From Flavobacterium chungbukense (GTDB lineage Bacteria; Bacteroidota; Bacteroidia; Flavobacteriales; Flavobacteriaceae), in contig NZ_JAJGZV010000003.1 in assembly GCF_020805785.1 (NCBI RefSeq), positions 186,001 to 250,000 of the forward strand: a stretch of DNA of 64,000 nucleotides, given 5' to 3'. Shown piece by piece: positions 7,502-16,816 of this stretch (position 1 is the first letter of the stretch; each line of letters opens with the position of its first letter). The notes below the pieces were generated by a model, which ran no database searches, was not told the origin of the DNA, and worked only from the letters and a program-made list of their open reading frames with translations. Position numbers and translations under genes: made by a program.

Positions 7502-8680
7502 ATGAAACCAGACCTATTTCAATCTCCAGATTACTATAACTTAGACGATTTGCTTAGCGATGAACATAAATTAGTTCGCGAATCAGCACGTGCATGGGTT
7601 AAAAGAGAAGTTTCTCCTATCATAGAAGAATATGCCCAAAAAGCAGAATTTCCTAAACAAATTATAAAAGGTCTTGGCGAAATTGGCGGTTTTGGCCCCT
7701 ACATTCCTGTTGAATATGGAGGTGCTGGTTTAGACCAAATTTCTTATGGCTTAATTATGCAGGAAATTGAAAGAGGCGACTCTGGCGTAAGATCAACCTC
7801 ATCTGTTCAGTCCTCTTTGGTAATGTATCCTATTTGGAAATACGGAAACGAAGAACAAAGAATGAAATACCTTCCAAAATTGGCAACCGGAGAATTTATC
7901 GGTTGTTTTGGTTTAACAGAGCCTGATCACGGTTCTGATCCAGGCAGCATGATTACTAACTTTAAAGATATGGGTGACCATTATCTTTTAAATGGTGCCA
8001 AAATGTGGATTTCAAACGCACCTTTTGCCGATATTGCTATTGTTTGGGCTAAAAATGAAGAAGGCCGAATTCATGGTTTAATTGTAGAACGCGGTATGGA
8101 AGGCTTTTCAACTCCAGAAACTCACAATAAATGGTCGCTTCGTGCATCTGCAACAGGAGAACTAATTTTTGATAATGTAAAAGTGCCTAAAGAAAATCTT
8201 CTTCCTAATAAATCTGGTCTTGGTGCTCCGCTTGGCTGTTTAGATTCTGCTCGTTACGGAATTGCTTGGGGTGCAATTGGTGCCGCAATGGATTGCTACG
8301 ATACCGCTTTACGCTATTCTAAAGAGAGAATCCAGTTCGGAAAACCAATTGGAGGAACGCAATTACAACAAAAAAAATTGGCCGAAATGATTACAGAAAT
8401 CACAAAAGCACAATTATTAACTTGGCGTTTAGGTGTTTTAAGAAACGAAGGAAAAGCAACAACAGCTCAAATTTCGATGGCAAAACGTAATAATGTCAAT
8501 ATGGCGATTACCATTGCGCGCGAGGCTAGACAAATGCTTGGAGGAATGGGAATAACAGGCGAATACTCCATAATGCGCCATATGATGAATCTTGAAAGTG
8601 TGATTACTTATGAAGGAACTCACGACATTCATTTACTAATTACCGGAATGGATGTAACTGGCATTCCCGCATTTAAATAA
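7502..8680 (+). CDS. Acyl-CoA dehydrogenase, glutaryl-CoA dehydrogenase type
   Basis: 392-residue flavoenzyme that oxidises an acyl-CoA, most like glutaryl-CoA dehydrogenase of lysine/tryptophan breakdown, which also decarboxylates glutaryl-CoA to crotonyl-CoA. Signs are RSTSSVQSSL in the N-terminal helical part, FGLTEPDHGSDPGSM in the flavin/substrate domain, ERIQFGKPIGGTQLQQ in the C-terminal domain, and the catalytic Glu371 in TYEGTHDIH. Length is normal for the family. It stands alone with its own promoter and terminator. Substrate is inferred from motif similarity; another short-chain acyl-CoA is possible. Confidence 0.88.
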   Translation: MKPDLFQSPDYYNLDDLLSDEHKLVRESARAWVKREVSPIIEEYAQKAEFPKQIIKGLGEIGGFGPYIPVEYGGAGLDQISYGLIMQEIERGDSGVRSTSSVQSSLVMYPIWKYGNEEQRMKYLPKLATGEFIGCFGLTEPDHGSDPGSMITNFKDMGDHYLLNGAKMWISNAPFADIAIVWAKNEEGRIHGLIVERGMEGFSTPETHNKWSLRASATGELIFDNVKVPKENLLPNKSGLGAPLGCLDSARYGIAWGAIGAAMDCYDTALRYSKERIQFGKPIGGTQLQQKKLAEMITEITKAQLLTWRLGVLRNEGKATTAQISMAKRNNVNMAITIAREARQMLGGMGITGEYSIMRHMMNLESVITYEGTHDIHLLITGMDVTGIPAFK

Positions 8681-8714
8681 TTGATATTTATTAAAATATA
8701 TACAAAATCAATCT

Positions 8715-8744
8715 AAAAAGCTTCTTGTAACAAAGAAGCTTTTT
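8715..8744 (+). terminator. Rho-independent terminator
   Basis: Perfect 12-bp stem AAAAAGCTTCTT / AAGAAGCTTTTT with loop GTAACA, just after the dehydrogenase gene. Confidence 0.85.
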
Positions 8745-8768
8745 ATATTTGCATCAAAATTTTTTAAA

Positions 8769-9551
8769 ATGAATATCGAAGCGGTAAACAAAAGCATACA
8801 ACCACAAAAAGACCAACTATTAAATCACACCTTATATAATAAGATTCAAAACATAGATGACCTGCATAGTTTTCTAGAAACTCACGTTTTTGCTGTTTGG
8901 GATTTTATGTCTTTATTAAAAGCTTTACAAGCCAAACTTACTTGCACAACAACGCCTTGGTTCGCGACTAAAAATCCTGAAACTCGATATTTAATAAATG
9001 AAATCGTTCTTGCCGAAGAAACCGATTTAGCAATAGACGGAAGAAGACAAAGCCATTACGAAATGTATTTGGAGGCAATGGAAGCATGCGGAGCTGATAC
9101 TACTGGAATTTTAAGCTTTTTATCAGAAGTGCATTCGCTACATAATATATTTGTTGCCATCAAACAAAGTGCCCTGCATCCTAATGTAAAATCTTTTCTT
9201 GATTTTACTTTTAGAGTAATAGAAGAAGGCAAACCACATGAAATTGCGGCAGCATTTACTTTTGGAAGAGAAGATTTGATTCCGAGTATGTTTACACAAA
9301 TACTGAAAAACTTCCAGAAAAATCTTCCAGACATCGATTTAACAAAATTACTTTATTACTTTGAAAGACATATCGAATTGGACGCGGACGAACACGGTCC
9401 AATGGCTATGCAAATGATTACAGAATTATGTGAAGAAGATGCTCAAAAATGGAAAGAAGTTGAAGAGGTTTCTATTCTTGCTTTAGAAAAACGTATCGGA
9501 CTTTGGAATGCCATCGAAGAAGAAATCGTGATGAAAACTGAAATGGTTTAA
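8769..9551 (+). CDS. DUF3050 domain protein (haem-oxygenase-like fold)
   Basis: 260-residue soluble, mostly helical protein spanning the whole DUF3050 family length. Conserved stretches include the start region VNKSIQPQKDQLLNHTLYN, THVFAVWDFMSLLKALQ, NEIVLAEETD, and near the end YYFERHIELDADEHGPMA. The His/Glu/Asp-rich motifs fit a metal- or haem-oxygenase-like fold, but no reaction is established for the family that I can name. It follows the terminator of the previous gene by 25 bases and probably has its own promoter. Confidence 0.8.
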   Translation: MNIEAVNKSIQPQKDQLLNHTLYNKIQNIDDLHSFLETHVFAVWDFMSLLKALQAKLTCTTTPWFATKNPETRYLINEIVLAEETDLAIDGRRQSHYEMYLEAMEACGADTTGILSFLSEVHSLHNIFVAIKQSALHPNVKSFLDFTFRVIEEGKPHEIAAAFTFGREDLIPSMFTQILKNFQKNLPDIDLTKLLYYFERHIELDADEHGPMAMQMITELCEEDAQKWKEVEEVSILALEKRIGLWNAIEEEIVMKTEMV

Positions 9552-9616
9552 AAATCCAAACCCACATATTTAACGTAACTATTTGTTTAAAGCCATCAAT
9601 CTAATTTAAACAAATT

Positions 9617-10378
9617 ATGAAACCACATTTTAAACAAATAGTTACCGTTATATTTTCTGTTTTTCTTCTAAGCTGTACTGCCGAAGAAAACAATTCTACT
9701 CCAATTACTACTACTCCACCAGTTGTAAATCCGCCTGTTGTAAATCCGCCAACAACTATTCCAAGTTCTATAAATTATTTGGCTTTAGGCGACAGTTATA
9801 CCATTGGGCAAAGCGTTTGCGAAACCTGCCGTTTTCCAGAACAACTCAAATCGAGTTTAAGAACAATGTATTCGAGTACGATCTCACTCAAAATAATTGC
9901 TACCACCGGATGGACAACCTCCAACCTAATCTCGGCAATCGATACTCAAAAACCAGAATCCAATTACGATTTAGTCACACTTTTAATCGGAGTCAACAAT
10001 CAATATCAGCACAGAGATTTTTCTGTTTACGAAAAAGAATTCCCAGATTTGGTTAACAAAGCCATTATGCTGGCAAAAGGCGATAAAAAAAATGTAGTCG
10101 TTATTTCTATTCCAGATTACGCCTATACACCTTACGGCAAAAATCTTGCGGGCGATCAAAGTGCCAAAATTTCAGCAGAAATAACCAAATACAATGCTTT
10201 TGCAGAAAATTATTGTAATACGAATCAAGTCGCTTTTGTCTCAATTACAGACATCACACGCGAAGGACTTAATAATCCAAATCTTGTGGCTTCAGATGGT
10301 TTACATCCTTCCGAATCCGCCTATAAAATATTTGTAGATAGAATGATGCCGAAAGTCAAAATAGCGCTTCAGAATTAA
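9617..10378 (+). CDS. SGNH/GDSL-type hydrolase lipoprotein
   Basis: Predicted lipoprotein esterase/lipase of 253 residues. The signal peptide ends in LLSC with Cys20 lipidated. A Thr/Pro-rich linker with a repeated VVNPP motif (residues 28-50) spaces the enzyme from the membrane. The SGNH domain shows LALGDSYTIG (nucleophile Ser60), the GVNN block, and SDGLHPSESAY with the Asp227/His230 pair. Likely acts in the periplasm or on the cell surface. The ester substrate is unknown. No operon partners on this strand. Confidence 0.85.
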   Translation: MKPHFKQIVTVIFSVFLLSCTAEENNSTPITTTPPVVNPPVVNPPTTIPSSINYLALGDSYTIGQSVCETCRFPEQLKSSLRTMYSSTISLKIIATTGWTTSNLISAIDTQKPESNYDLVTLLIGVNNQYQHRDFSVYEKEFPDLVNKAIMLAKGDKKNVVVISIPDYAYTPYGKNLAGDQSAKISAEITKYNAFAENYCNTNQVAFVSITDITREGLNNPNLVASDGLHPSESAYKIFVDRMMPKVKIALQN

Positions 10379-10427
10379 GCTTTTTCTAATTTTTAGAAGC
10401 AGAAAAATCCGTTTTCAAATGAACGTT

Positions 10428-10497
10428 TAGTCCCGCTATCCACTATATCTTTTGTTCTGAACCCCAGAACAAAAGGATATCGTTCCTATCGGGGCTA
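10428..10497. repeat. Long imperfect hairpin, dispersed-type intergenic element
   Basis: A 70-base element with outer arms TAGTCCCGCTATC and CGATAGGGGC-like ends (forward TATCGGGGCTA) and inner arms TATCTTTTGTTCTG / CAGAACAAAAGGATA around AACCC. It lies between two convergent genes, where it could also stop transcription. The bipartite look recalls repeated extragenic elements of flavobacteria. Confidence 0.6.
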
Positions 10498-10515
10498 GAT
10501 TAGAAATTTTGTATT

Positions 10516-11037
10516 TTAATTGATGTTTCGAACAGGCATCGGTGGCGGTGGCGGAGGCAAAATCGATTTCAGATCTCCAAAATCGACACGTTTATTTGTT
10601 GGAACAAAATGTAGCCTTTTTTTTATTTCGCCTAAAGATTTTATAAATCTATCTAATTCCTTTGGAGCTTCTCTTGCATATAGATATATTGATTTTCTTT
10701 TCCCTTGATTCGAAATATTGATAAGATAGGCTTGCGCATCTTCAACAGTTTGATTTGCATAAATTGTATCAAATTTTTCAAAATTTGTTTCCCGAAGTAA
10801 TCTGCTCAATTTTATTTTTTCTTCTAGATTGATAACGGCATAAGAAGTTGCTATAGGTTTAGGAAATATTCTTTGATAATAAACGGTGTCACTCTTTGTA
10901 AATTTTATACAAAAAACAGAATGCAAAGCTTCACCAGCAAAAACAAAGTCATCAAATGGAAATGTCTCTATCTTTTCTTTTTTAGCACAAGAAAGAAATA
11001 GAAAAAGAAAACTAAACACTATAATCTGTTTTTTCAT
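10516..11037 (-). CDS. Hypothetical lipoprotein
   Basis: 173-residue protein with a lipoprotein signal (LFLFLSC, Cys17). The body shows alternating strands and charged helices with no motif I recognise, and the C-terminus is unusual: PPPPPPMPVRNIN, a proline run. It follows the multi-pass membrane protein gene by 29 bases on the same strand, so it could be the last gene of the polyamine-type operon, though the link is only positional. Confidence 0.65.
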   Translation of the reverse strand: MKKQIIVFSFLFLFLSCAKKEKIETFPFDDFVFAGEALHSVFCIKFTKSDTVYYQRIFPKPIATSYAVINLEEKIKLSRLLRETNFEKFDTIYANQTVEDAQAYLINISNQGKRKSIYLYAREAPKELDRFIKSLGEIKKRLHFVPTNKRVDFGDLKSILPPPPPPMPVRNIN

Positions 11038-11066
11038 CTATCCGAATTTATTAAAATAATTCAACC

Positions 11067-12086
11067 TTACTTTTTAGATTTCCAAATAAAACCATCCAGC
11101 AAATAATGCGTAAACTGCGGAACGCTCAACAAAGGAACCAATAGAATCTGCCAGCTCGAAAAATCAAAACTGCTTACACTGATATTTTCATTCCAGACAA
11201 AAAATTCCCATAGAAATTCTTCAGAAAAAGCAATTAACAGCAGAATTCCAATATAAATCAAAATACCTTTATATTGTTTTAAGAAAGACAAACTTCCCAA
11301 TTCTGATGCTGATTTTCCATCAATTTCTTTAAAATAAACCAAAGCCATATAGGGAATTCCGTGCGAAACGACATTCAATAAAGTAAAAATCAAATCATCA
11401 TTAAAATATACAATTCCGAAATACCAAGACAAAGCCGTTCCCAGAATAATGCTATTTTTCGGAATATTAAAAAACCGATTTTGAATCGATTTTATAGCTG
11501 TATAAATAATATATAAAATCAAAATTCCGATATAAATCCAAAACAGAATTTCAAGAATTTTCTGGTTTTCAAACCTAAAAAATTCATTTTCTACAAACCA
11601 GTTGAACTTTCGCTTAGACGAAAAAAACCAATATAACATCGGATATCCAGTCGAAGCATAAATCGCAAGATTGTCAATCCAAACCGAGAACTTCGTTTTC
11701 GTTTCTTTTCTCGCATACAATCTCATAAAACCATATTGCTGCCTTATAAAATGAAAAACAGCCACATAAGCCAGAAACGACCAAAAAACTAAACTTCCAA
11801 AAGAGAAGAGCACAATTCCGGTTGCAAAACAAATTAACGGCAACAGAATTAATCTTCTTTTTTGTTTTTGAAACTCGTCTGCAACAAAATAGGTTTTAAA
11901 CAAAGTGGCATAAACGTGTGCTACATCAATAAAAACAATCAGAAAAAGCCAAGTGTAAAAAGAATAATGATCTTCAATTTCACTAATATAATCCTGAAAC
12001 AAGAAGATTATCGCCAATACAAAAAATGACGGACCAATTATAAAAGCTAAATCGGTTTTGGCTTTATGAATCCAAGGTTGTTCCAT
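11067..12086 (-). CDS. Multi-pass membrane protein of unknown function
   Basis: 339 residues with about eight hydrophobic segments. Charged and aromatic motifs sit between them: FIDVAHVYATLFKTYF (about residues 52-67), VFHFIRQQYGFMRLYARKE (about 130-148), and VVSHGIPYMALVYFKE (about 238-253). Histidines in or near membrane segments might bind metal, but no family is recognised. Its start overlaps the FAD-oxidoreductase gene by 23 bases, strong evidence of translational coupling, so its role should belong with that enzyme. Confidence 0.7.
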   Translation of the reverse strand: MEQPWIHKAKTDLAFIIGPSFFVLAIIFLFQDYISEIEDHYSFYTWLFLIVFIDVAHVYATLFKTYFVADEFQKQKRRLILLPLICFATGIVLFSFGSLVFWSFLAYVAVFHFIRQQYGFMRLYARKETKTKFSVWIDNLAIYASTGYPMLYWFFSSKRKFNWFVENEFFRFENQKILEILFWIYIGILILYIIYTAIKSIQNRFFNIPKNSIILGTALSWYFGIVYFNDDLIFTLLNVVSHGIPYMALVYFKEIDGKSASELGSLSFLKQYKGILIYIGILLLIAFSEEFLWEFFVWNENISVSSFDFSSWQILLVPLLSVPQFTHYLLDGFIWKSKK

Positions 12087-13695
12087 CTACAATTTCATTT
12101 ACAATATTAATTCCCTGATGAAAAGCTTCTTCAAAAATTGAGATTCCTGATAAATCGCTGTGTGCGAAATAAATCTTTCTTTCAATGTTTTGTTTTGCCT
12201 GTTTTTTCGCTTCACCAAAAATAAATCCTGGCGCAGGCGAAATCATTCCGTGACCTAAAAGAAAAACTTCAATGTCTTCTGTATATTCTTCAATATCAGG
12301 ATGTGCGACTTTTAAATCATTCAAAACAAACTGTTTCCAATATTCTTTATCTTTTTTATAAAGCTCTTTTCTGGTTTTCTTCAAATCGGCAGACGAAAAA
12401 CTATAATAATACGTAATCACCTTTTTGTCCTGAACCTGATTCACAGTCTGATGCTGATCGTAAACATAGCCTAAACCTTTTGCATCGTAAATTACATTAT
12501 CCCACGAAAGTGGAAAACTAAAATTGTCAAACAAATCATTAACAACTAAAGTTGCCAAAAGCCATGGCGTATAATGAAAATCTTTGGTAAATGCTTTTCT
12601 GTCTTTAATCAAATACTGATTTACAAATTGCGGTGAAGCCATGATAACTTTATCTGCGATAATTTCGATAGAAGTTTTATTGACATCATCAAAAGCTTTT
12701 GCGATTACTTTATTGTTTTCAACTTTGACTTCGTAAACCAAATGATTTTTAAGCGTCTTGTCTTTGGTATATTTTTTCAAATGATTGGCTAATCGAGAAT
12801 TTCCTTCTGCCCAAGTTAAAACGCTGTCGTGTTTTTCGGGCGTGCAATCTTGTTTTCTACCCGCAAAATAATGAATTCCAGCCCAAGCCGAAACGTATTC
12901 TATTCCTAAACCAAAATCGTCTTTACAGCAATAATCGATATAATTGTACAAAGGCTCAGAAGTAAAATGATTTTCTTGAAACCATTTTTTCATCGTGATT
13001 TTATCTAAAGCTCTCGTTTTTTGATCTGAAGAAGATAGATAAAGCGGAATATCAAACAAATATTTCTGATCTTCTCCTTTTCCTGTTCTGAAAACATCCA
13101 TTTGTTTGAAGAATTTATCAAACTCCAAATCATCAGAAACCAAATTTCCTTCTTTCGGAACTACGCCTTCTTGCCAATTATTTTTATAAAATAAACGTTC
13201 GTCTGGCGCAAAAGTCAATTGCAATTCGTCAAAAACAGGAAATCCTTTTGAATCGTAACTCAAAATTATTTTTTCTTCTTCTAAAAAATGAAGCAATTCT
13301 TTGTCTTGAAAATTCGGCAAAGGCAAATAATGCGCGCCTAAAGGATATTTCGAATATTTATTTTCTCCGTTAGAAGAATTTCCTCCCAAATGATTTTCTA
13401 GTTCCACAATTAAAAAATCGGATATTCCTTTTTTATGAAATTGGCGTGCTGCGCTTAAACATGAAATTCCTCCGCCGACAATCAAATACGGAATCTGGAT
13501 TTGTTTAGTTGGTTTAGGAAAATCTTTTATCCATAGACGATGTCCAAGCAAATGTTTAGTGCCCGATAAACGAATCATCAAAACCGAAATTTTATCGGAA
13601 CAAAACTGCAGAAACGGAACCGCAATTAAAGCCGCGCCAACTACTTTTAAGAAACTTCTTCTGGATTTATTGCAGTTTTCCCCACTCTTCATCAA
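12064..13695 (-). CDS. FAD-dependent amine-oxidase-like protein with Tat signal
   Basis: 543-residue flavoprotein. The N-terminus has a twin-arginine motif SRRSFLKVVG (Arg12-Arg13) and a hydrophobic stretch, implying folded export. The FAD-binding Rossmann motif is YLIVGGGISCLSAARQF (residues 70-86) followed by VELENHLGGNSS, the pattern of the amine-oxidase/phytoene-desaturase superfamily. The C-terminal part has the second flavin patch (YFAHSDLSGISIFEEAFHQG). It overlaps the spermidine-synthase-like gene upstream by 29 bases and the membrane-protein gene downstream by 23. In this company oxidation of a polyamine or of an aminopropylated product is the natural guess, but the substrate is not shown. 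Confidence 0.8.
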   Translation of the reverse strand: MMKSGENCNKSRRSFLKVVGAALIAVPFLQFCSDKISVLMIRLSGTKHLLGHRLWIKDFPKPTKQIQIPYLIVGGGISCLSAARQFHKKGISDFLIVELENHLGGNSSNGENKYSKYPLGAHYLPLPNFQDKELLHFLEEEKIILSYDSKGFPVFDELQLTFAPDERLFYKNNWQEGVVPKEGNLVSDDLEFDKFFKQMDVFRTGKGEDQKYLFDIPLYLSSSDQKTRALDKITMKKWFQENHFTSEPLYNYIDYCCKDDFGLGIEYVSAWAGIHYFAGRKQDCTPEKHDSVLTWAEGNSRLANHLKKYTKDKTLKNHLVYEVKVENNKVIAKAFDDVNKTSIEIIADKVIMASPQFVNQYLIKDRKAFTKDFHYTPWLLATLVVNDLFDNFSFPLSWDNVIYDAKGLGYVYDQHQTVNQVQDKKVITYYYSFSSADLKKTRKELYKKDKEYWKQFVLNDLKVAHPDIEEYTEDIEVFLLGHGMISPAPGFIFGEAKKQAKQNIERKIYFAHSDLSGISIFEEAFHQGINIVNEIVDGTTLDS

Positions 13696-15187
13696 AATAG
13701 CGTACTAAAATTTGGTTATCTAAACGATTGATTTCAATTTGATTTGAAATCATATCATTGGTGAAATAATTAAAACGATCGAATTGATAATTATAGAATT
13801 TCAATTTATCTGCTTTTCGGTTTACAGTATTAAAAGTAGTTCCGAAACCGTTAATTGCAATGGTGTAACCCCATTCTCCAAACGACGGAACATAAGCATG
13901 ATAGGCATCTACCTGAGGAAAAACCTGCATTACGGTTTTATTGATACACCAAAAAGATTTTGGCGCAAAATACGGCGAAGTGGTTTGTATAACAACCGTT
14001 GCATCTGGCTGTAAAATGGTTTTTATGGTTTGATAAAAATTAAGCGAATACAATTTCCCTAAACTATAATTGGACGGATCTGGAAAATCGATTATCGCTA
14101 CATCGTATTTTTCGCCGCAGCTTTTTGCCCAAATATAAGCATCGGTATTAATAACAGTAACTTTAGGGCTATTCAATGAATTCTGATTGAAATTGGTTAA
14201 AACTATATTGGTTTTAAACAACTTCGTCATTCCTTGATCTAAATCTACCAAAGTTACTTTCTCAACATCTTTATATTTTAAGATTTCACGAACTGCTAAG
14301 CCGTCTCCTCCTCCTAAAACCAAAACATTCTTGACGCTTTTTGCCATAGACATTGCAGGATGCACTAAGGCTTCGTGATAACGATATTCGTCTGCGGAAC
14401 TAAATTGTAAATTATTATTTAAATAAAGTCTGTAATCGCTTTTATTATGCGTTAAAACAATACGCTGATAAGGAGTTGAATTGGTATAAATAATGTTTTC
14501 TCCATATAATTTCCCTTCAGAATATGCTAAAATATCATTCGAAAAAACAAAAACAGCCAGTAATATTACAAAAGAGGAAATGGCTTTTACTTTTAGAAAA
14601 TAGACTTTTTTTAATTCTCTTTCAAGCAAAAAACACAATACAATTGCAATACTTACATTGATCATTCCGAAGAAAAGCGACGTTCCCATGATGCCTAATT
14701 TTGGCACTAAAACTAAAGGGAATAAGATTGAAGCCAATAAAGCTCCAATGTAATCAAACGTAAAAACATTTGAAACCAGATCTTTAAATTCAACCCTGTC
14801 TTTTAAAATATTCATTAAAAGCGGAATCTCTAATCCGACCAAAAAACCGGTTACAAAAACAAATAAGTATAAAATGAACTGAAATGAGCCGATATTTTCG
14901 AACAATAGAAATAATACAACCGAACTTAATCCGCCGATAAGTCCAACTAGAATTTCGATTTCTACGAAAGTGTTCAGCAGATTTTTGTGAAAAAACTTTG
15001 AAAAAAATGAACCTATTCCCATAGAAAATAGGTACACTCCAATAATAAATGAAAATTGCTTCACCGAATCGCCTAATAAATAACTCGCCAAAGTTCCTGC
15101 AACCAATTCATAAATAAGTCCGCAAGTGGCAATTATAAATACAGCAAAAAGTAAAAGAAATTCGAACCTAAGAAACTTTTTACCCAT
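13667..15187 (-). CDS. Membrane-fused spermidine-synthase-like protein
   Basis: About 506 residues. The first 210 or so form roughly seven membrane segments; the rest is an aminopropyltransferase fold with DEYRYHEALVHP, VLVLGGGDGLAVRE, VDLD and IIDFPDPSNYSLGKLYS, so both the nucleoside-binding and the catalytic Asp positions seem kept. Such proteins transfer an aminopropyl group from decarboxylated S-adenosylmethionine to an amine. ATG 15187 overlaps the stop of the DUF350 gene as ATGGGTAA; an in-frame GTG at 15199 is possible but less likely. SpeD, which makes the donor, heads the same operon. Confidence 0.85.
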   Translation of the reverse strand: MGKKFLRFEFLLLFAVFIIATCGLIYELVAGTLASYLLGDSVKQFSFIIGVYLFSMGIGSFFSKFFHKNLLNTFVEIEILVGLIGGLSSVVLFLLFENIGSFQFILYLFVFVTGFLVGLEIPLLMNILKDRVEFKDLVSNVFTFDYIGALLASILFPLVLVPKLGIMGTSLFFGMINVSIAIVLCFLLERELKKVYFLKVKAISSFVILLAVFVFSNDILAYSEGKLYGENIIYTNSTPYQRIVLTHNKSDYRLYLNNNLQFSSADEYRYHEALVHPAMSMAKSVKNVLVLGGGDGLAVREILKYKDVEKVTLVDLDQGMTKLFKTNIVLTNFNQNSLNSPKVTVINTDAYIWAKSCGEKYDVAIIDFPDPSNYSLGKLYSLNFYQTIKTILQPDATVVIQTTSPYFAPKSFWCINKTVMQVFPQVDAYHAYVPSFGEWGYTIAINGFGTTFNTVNRKADKLKFYNYQFDRFNYFTNDMISNQIEINRLDNQILVRYFDEEWGKLQ

Positions 15188-15395
15188 GAATTGCGGCACT
15201 AATAATCATTGAGATTCCAATGATAAATGCTGCCAGGACAATCGCAACAGCAACGTTATTTTTTTCTACTACTTCTTTCCACGTATTTTCTGGAGTGAGT
15301 TTTTCAATAATAAAATAACCGATTAATAAAATTGTAATTCCTAAAAGAGAATAAATAATCGAATTTACTATTGGCTGAGCGTGAATTAATTCCAT
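15180..15395 (-). CDS. DUF350 small membrane protein
   Basis: 71 residues with two membrane segments (IIYSLLGITILLIGYFII and AVAIVLAAFIIGISMIISA) separated by a charged loop containing EKLTPENTWKEVVEKNN. The reading frame is open further upstream to 15539, but that extension is Cys-rich and unlike the family, so I start at ATG 15395, giving normal DUF350 length. DUF350 genes often neighbour DUF4178 and polyamine genes, as here. Biochemical role unknown. Confidence 0.8.
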   Translation of the reverse strand: MELIHAQPIVNSIIYSLLGITILLIGYFIIEKLTPENTWKEVVEKNNVAVAIVLAAFIIGISMIISAAIHG

Positions 15396-15408
15396 ACTGA
15401 TTGATTTT

Positions 15409-15588
15409 TTATTTGTGATAAAAACGGTTATAAGATGTTCGGCTTCCTGCCGTGCTGTATTTTTCGGTTGTTTCGCAATCGCAGATTCGGTTTCCTGCAA
15501 GAGCAAAATACATATACACTCCAAAGCAAAAGAATCCAATTGCTAATGAAGCCCAGTTATTACTAAAGAAATCAGAAATTTTATTCAT
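15409..15588 (-). CDS. Small single-span membrane protein
   Basis: 59 residues from ATG 15588, which overlaps the end of the DUF4178 gene as ATGAATAA. One membrane segment (WASLAIGFFCFGVYMYFAL) is followed by a polar, Tyr/Arg/Ser-rich tail with a CDC motif. An upstream in-frame ATG (15633) would lie inside the DUF4178 gene. No family recognised; tight overlap on one side and 13 bases on the other make it a genuine operon member. Confidence 0.65.
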   Translation of the reverse strand: MNKISDFFSNNWASLAIGFFCFGVYMYFALAGNRICDCETTEKYSTAGSRTSYNRFYHK

Positions 15589-16813
15589 AGTCGTAAGTTG
15601 AATAGGAACTATCTGCCCATCTATTTTTTTCAAATTGATTCTTAAAAAAACGTATGATAAAGAAAATCACAACCATGCTGATAATAACCAGCCAGACGTT
15701 TCGACTAGAAGGTTCATTCCAAATTACATTAATACGCATGGCGTTATTTTTAACATCTTCAGGTGCTTTCATAGGTGTAATTACAAGATGGTATTTTCCT
15801 GGCTTTACACCACAGATATTAAACGTTTCACAACTGCTTCCTTCTCTCCAATATTCTCCGTCAGAGTAGCCCGAATAATATTCTATGTCTTTATTGGCAT
15901 AAATTTCATCGCTGGTTTCTTCATTAATCAGCGCAATATTAAGATTCGCCCACGAATTATCAACGTCTGTAGAAACGTTAATCGTCATCGGCGCCGAAGC
16001 TCCGTTAAGCACAAAAGTTGGACTGGTAATTTCTTTACTATCAAATTTACTGAATTGTATGGTTTGAGAGAAAACCGTTTGTTCAAACTGATTTCTATAG
16101 ATATACCAATTTGCCGTTATAATCAGTAAAGCAAAAAGACAGAAAATAACAGCTGTGTTTTTAAGGTTAAAAAGAGATGGCTGAATCATCCCTGTTCCAA
16201 ACTGATAAGGCAACGTTATTTTTGGAAATGCTCTCTTGATTTTACTTTTACTGACATATTCGCCATGAAAAGCAGTCTGAACATTATTCAGTTTTTCTAC
16301 CGAAACAATGTATGGCGGATTTATAAATTCGGCTAAATGCGTTTTTTTGTTTGGTAGCTGAAAATCAAAAAATCCTTTTGCATCGATTATTTCAGCATCA
16401 GAATGTTCGAAAAGATCATAATCCTGACCGTCATAGTCCAGAACTTTAACTCCTTTTTTCAGATCGGCAATCTTTTCCATTTTGGTAAGCATCATCCAAT
16501 GTCCGTTTGAAACCGATAAATACAAAAACTCTTTTGCCTCATTTTGCAAAATAAATTCTGTCCATCTGTAATCAGGATGCACTTTTTTTCTTAAAATACC
16601 CGTTACTTTATATTCGCTTCCATTTAAGAAACCTGTATCGCCAATAACTAAAGGAAATGCGTCTGTTTCTGCTTTATACTTTGATTTTCTACGAAATTTT
16701 CCATCATCGTCAGTCTCATATAAACTGCGACATACCGGACAAACAAAATTTACTACTTCAAAACCAACCTCCAATTCGGTTTCTGTATTACAGTCGTAAC
16801 AAGGAATCTTCAT
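15581..16813 (-). CDS. DUF4178 protein with zinc-ribbon and two membrane segments
   Basis: 410 residues. The N-terminus is a zinc-ribbon-like pair CYDC...CPVC (residues 5-8 and 25-28). The DUF4178 beta-rich domain follows (FLNGSEYKVTGILRKK, WTEFILQNEAKEFLYLSVSNGHWMML). A membrane span near residue 225 leads to an extracytoplasmic beta domain (about 245-370) and a second span near 380, ending cytoplasmic with ENRW-like polar tail. The family recurs next to SpeD/SpeE homologues; its function is unknown to me. Starts three bases after the SpeD stop. Confidence 0.8.
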   Translation of the reverse strand: MKIPCYDCNTETELEVGFEVVNFVCPVCRSLYETDDDGKFRRKSKYKAETDAFPLVIGDTGFLNGSEYKVTGILRKKVHPDYRWTEFILQNEAKEFLYLSVSNGHWMMLTKMEKIADLKKGVKVLDYDGQDYDLFEHSDAEIIDAKGFFDFQLPNKKTHLAEFINPPYIVSVEKLNNVQTAFHGEYVSKSKIKRAFPKITLPYQFGTGMIQPSLFNLKNTAVIFCLFALLIITANWYIYRNQFEQTVFSQTIQFSKFDSKEITSPTFVLNGASAPMTINVSTDVDNSWANLNIALINEETSDEIYANKDIEYYSGYSDGEYWREGSSCETFNICGVKPGKYHLVITPMKAPEDVKNNAMRINVIWNEPSSRNVWLVIISMVVIFFIIRFFKNQFEKNRWADSSYSTYDYE

Positions 16814-16816
16814 ATT

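Noticed and set aside
15188..15199. GTG start for the spermidine-synthase-like protein
   Set aside because: The ATG four codons later overlaps the previous stop in the usual coupled manner and gives a better membrane-protein start.
15396..15539. N-terminal extension of the DUF350 frame
   Set aside because: Cys-rich, overlaps the small membrane-protein gene out of frame, and makes the protein much longer than the family.
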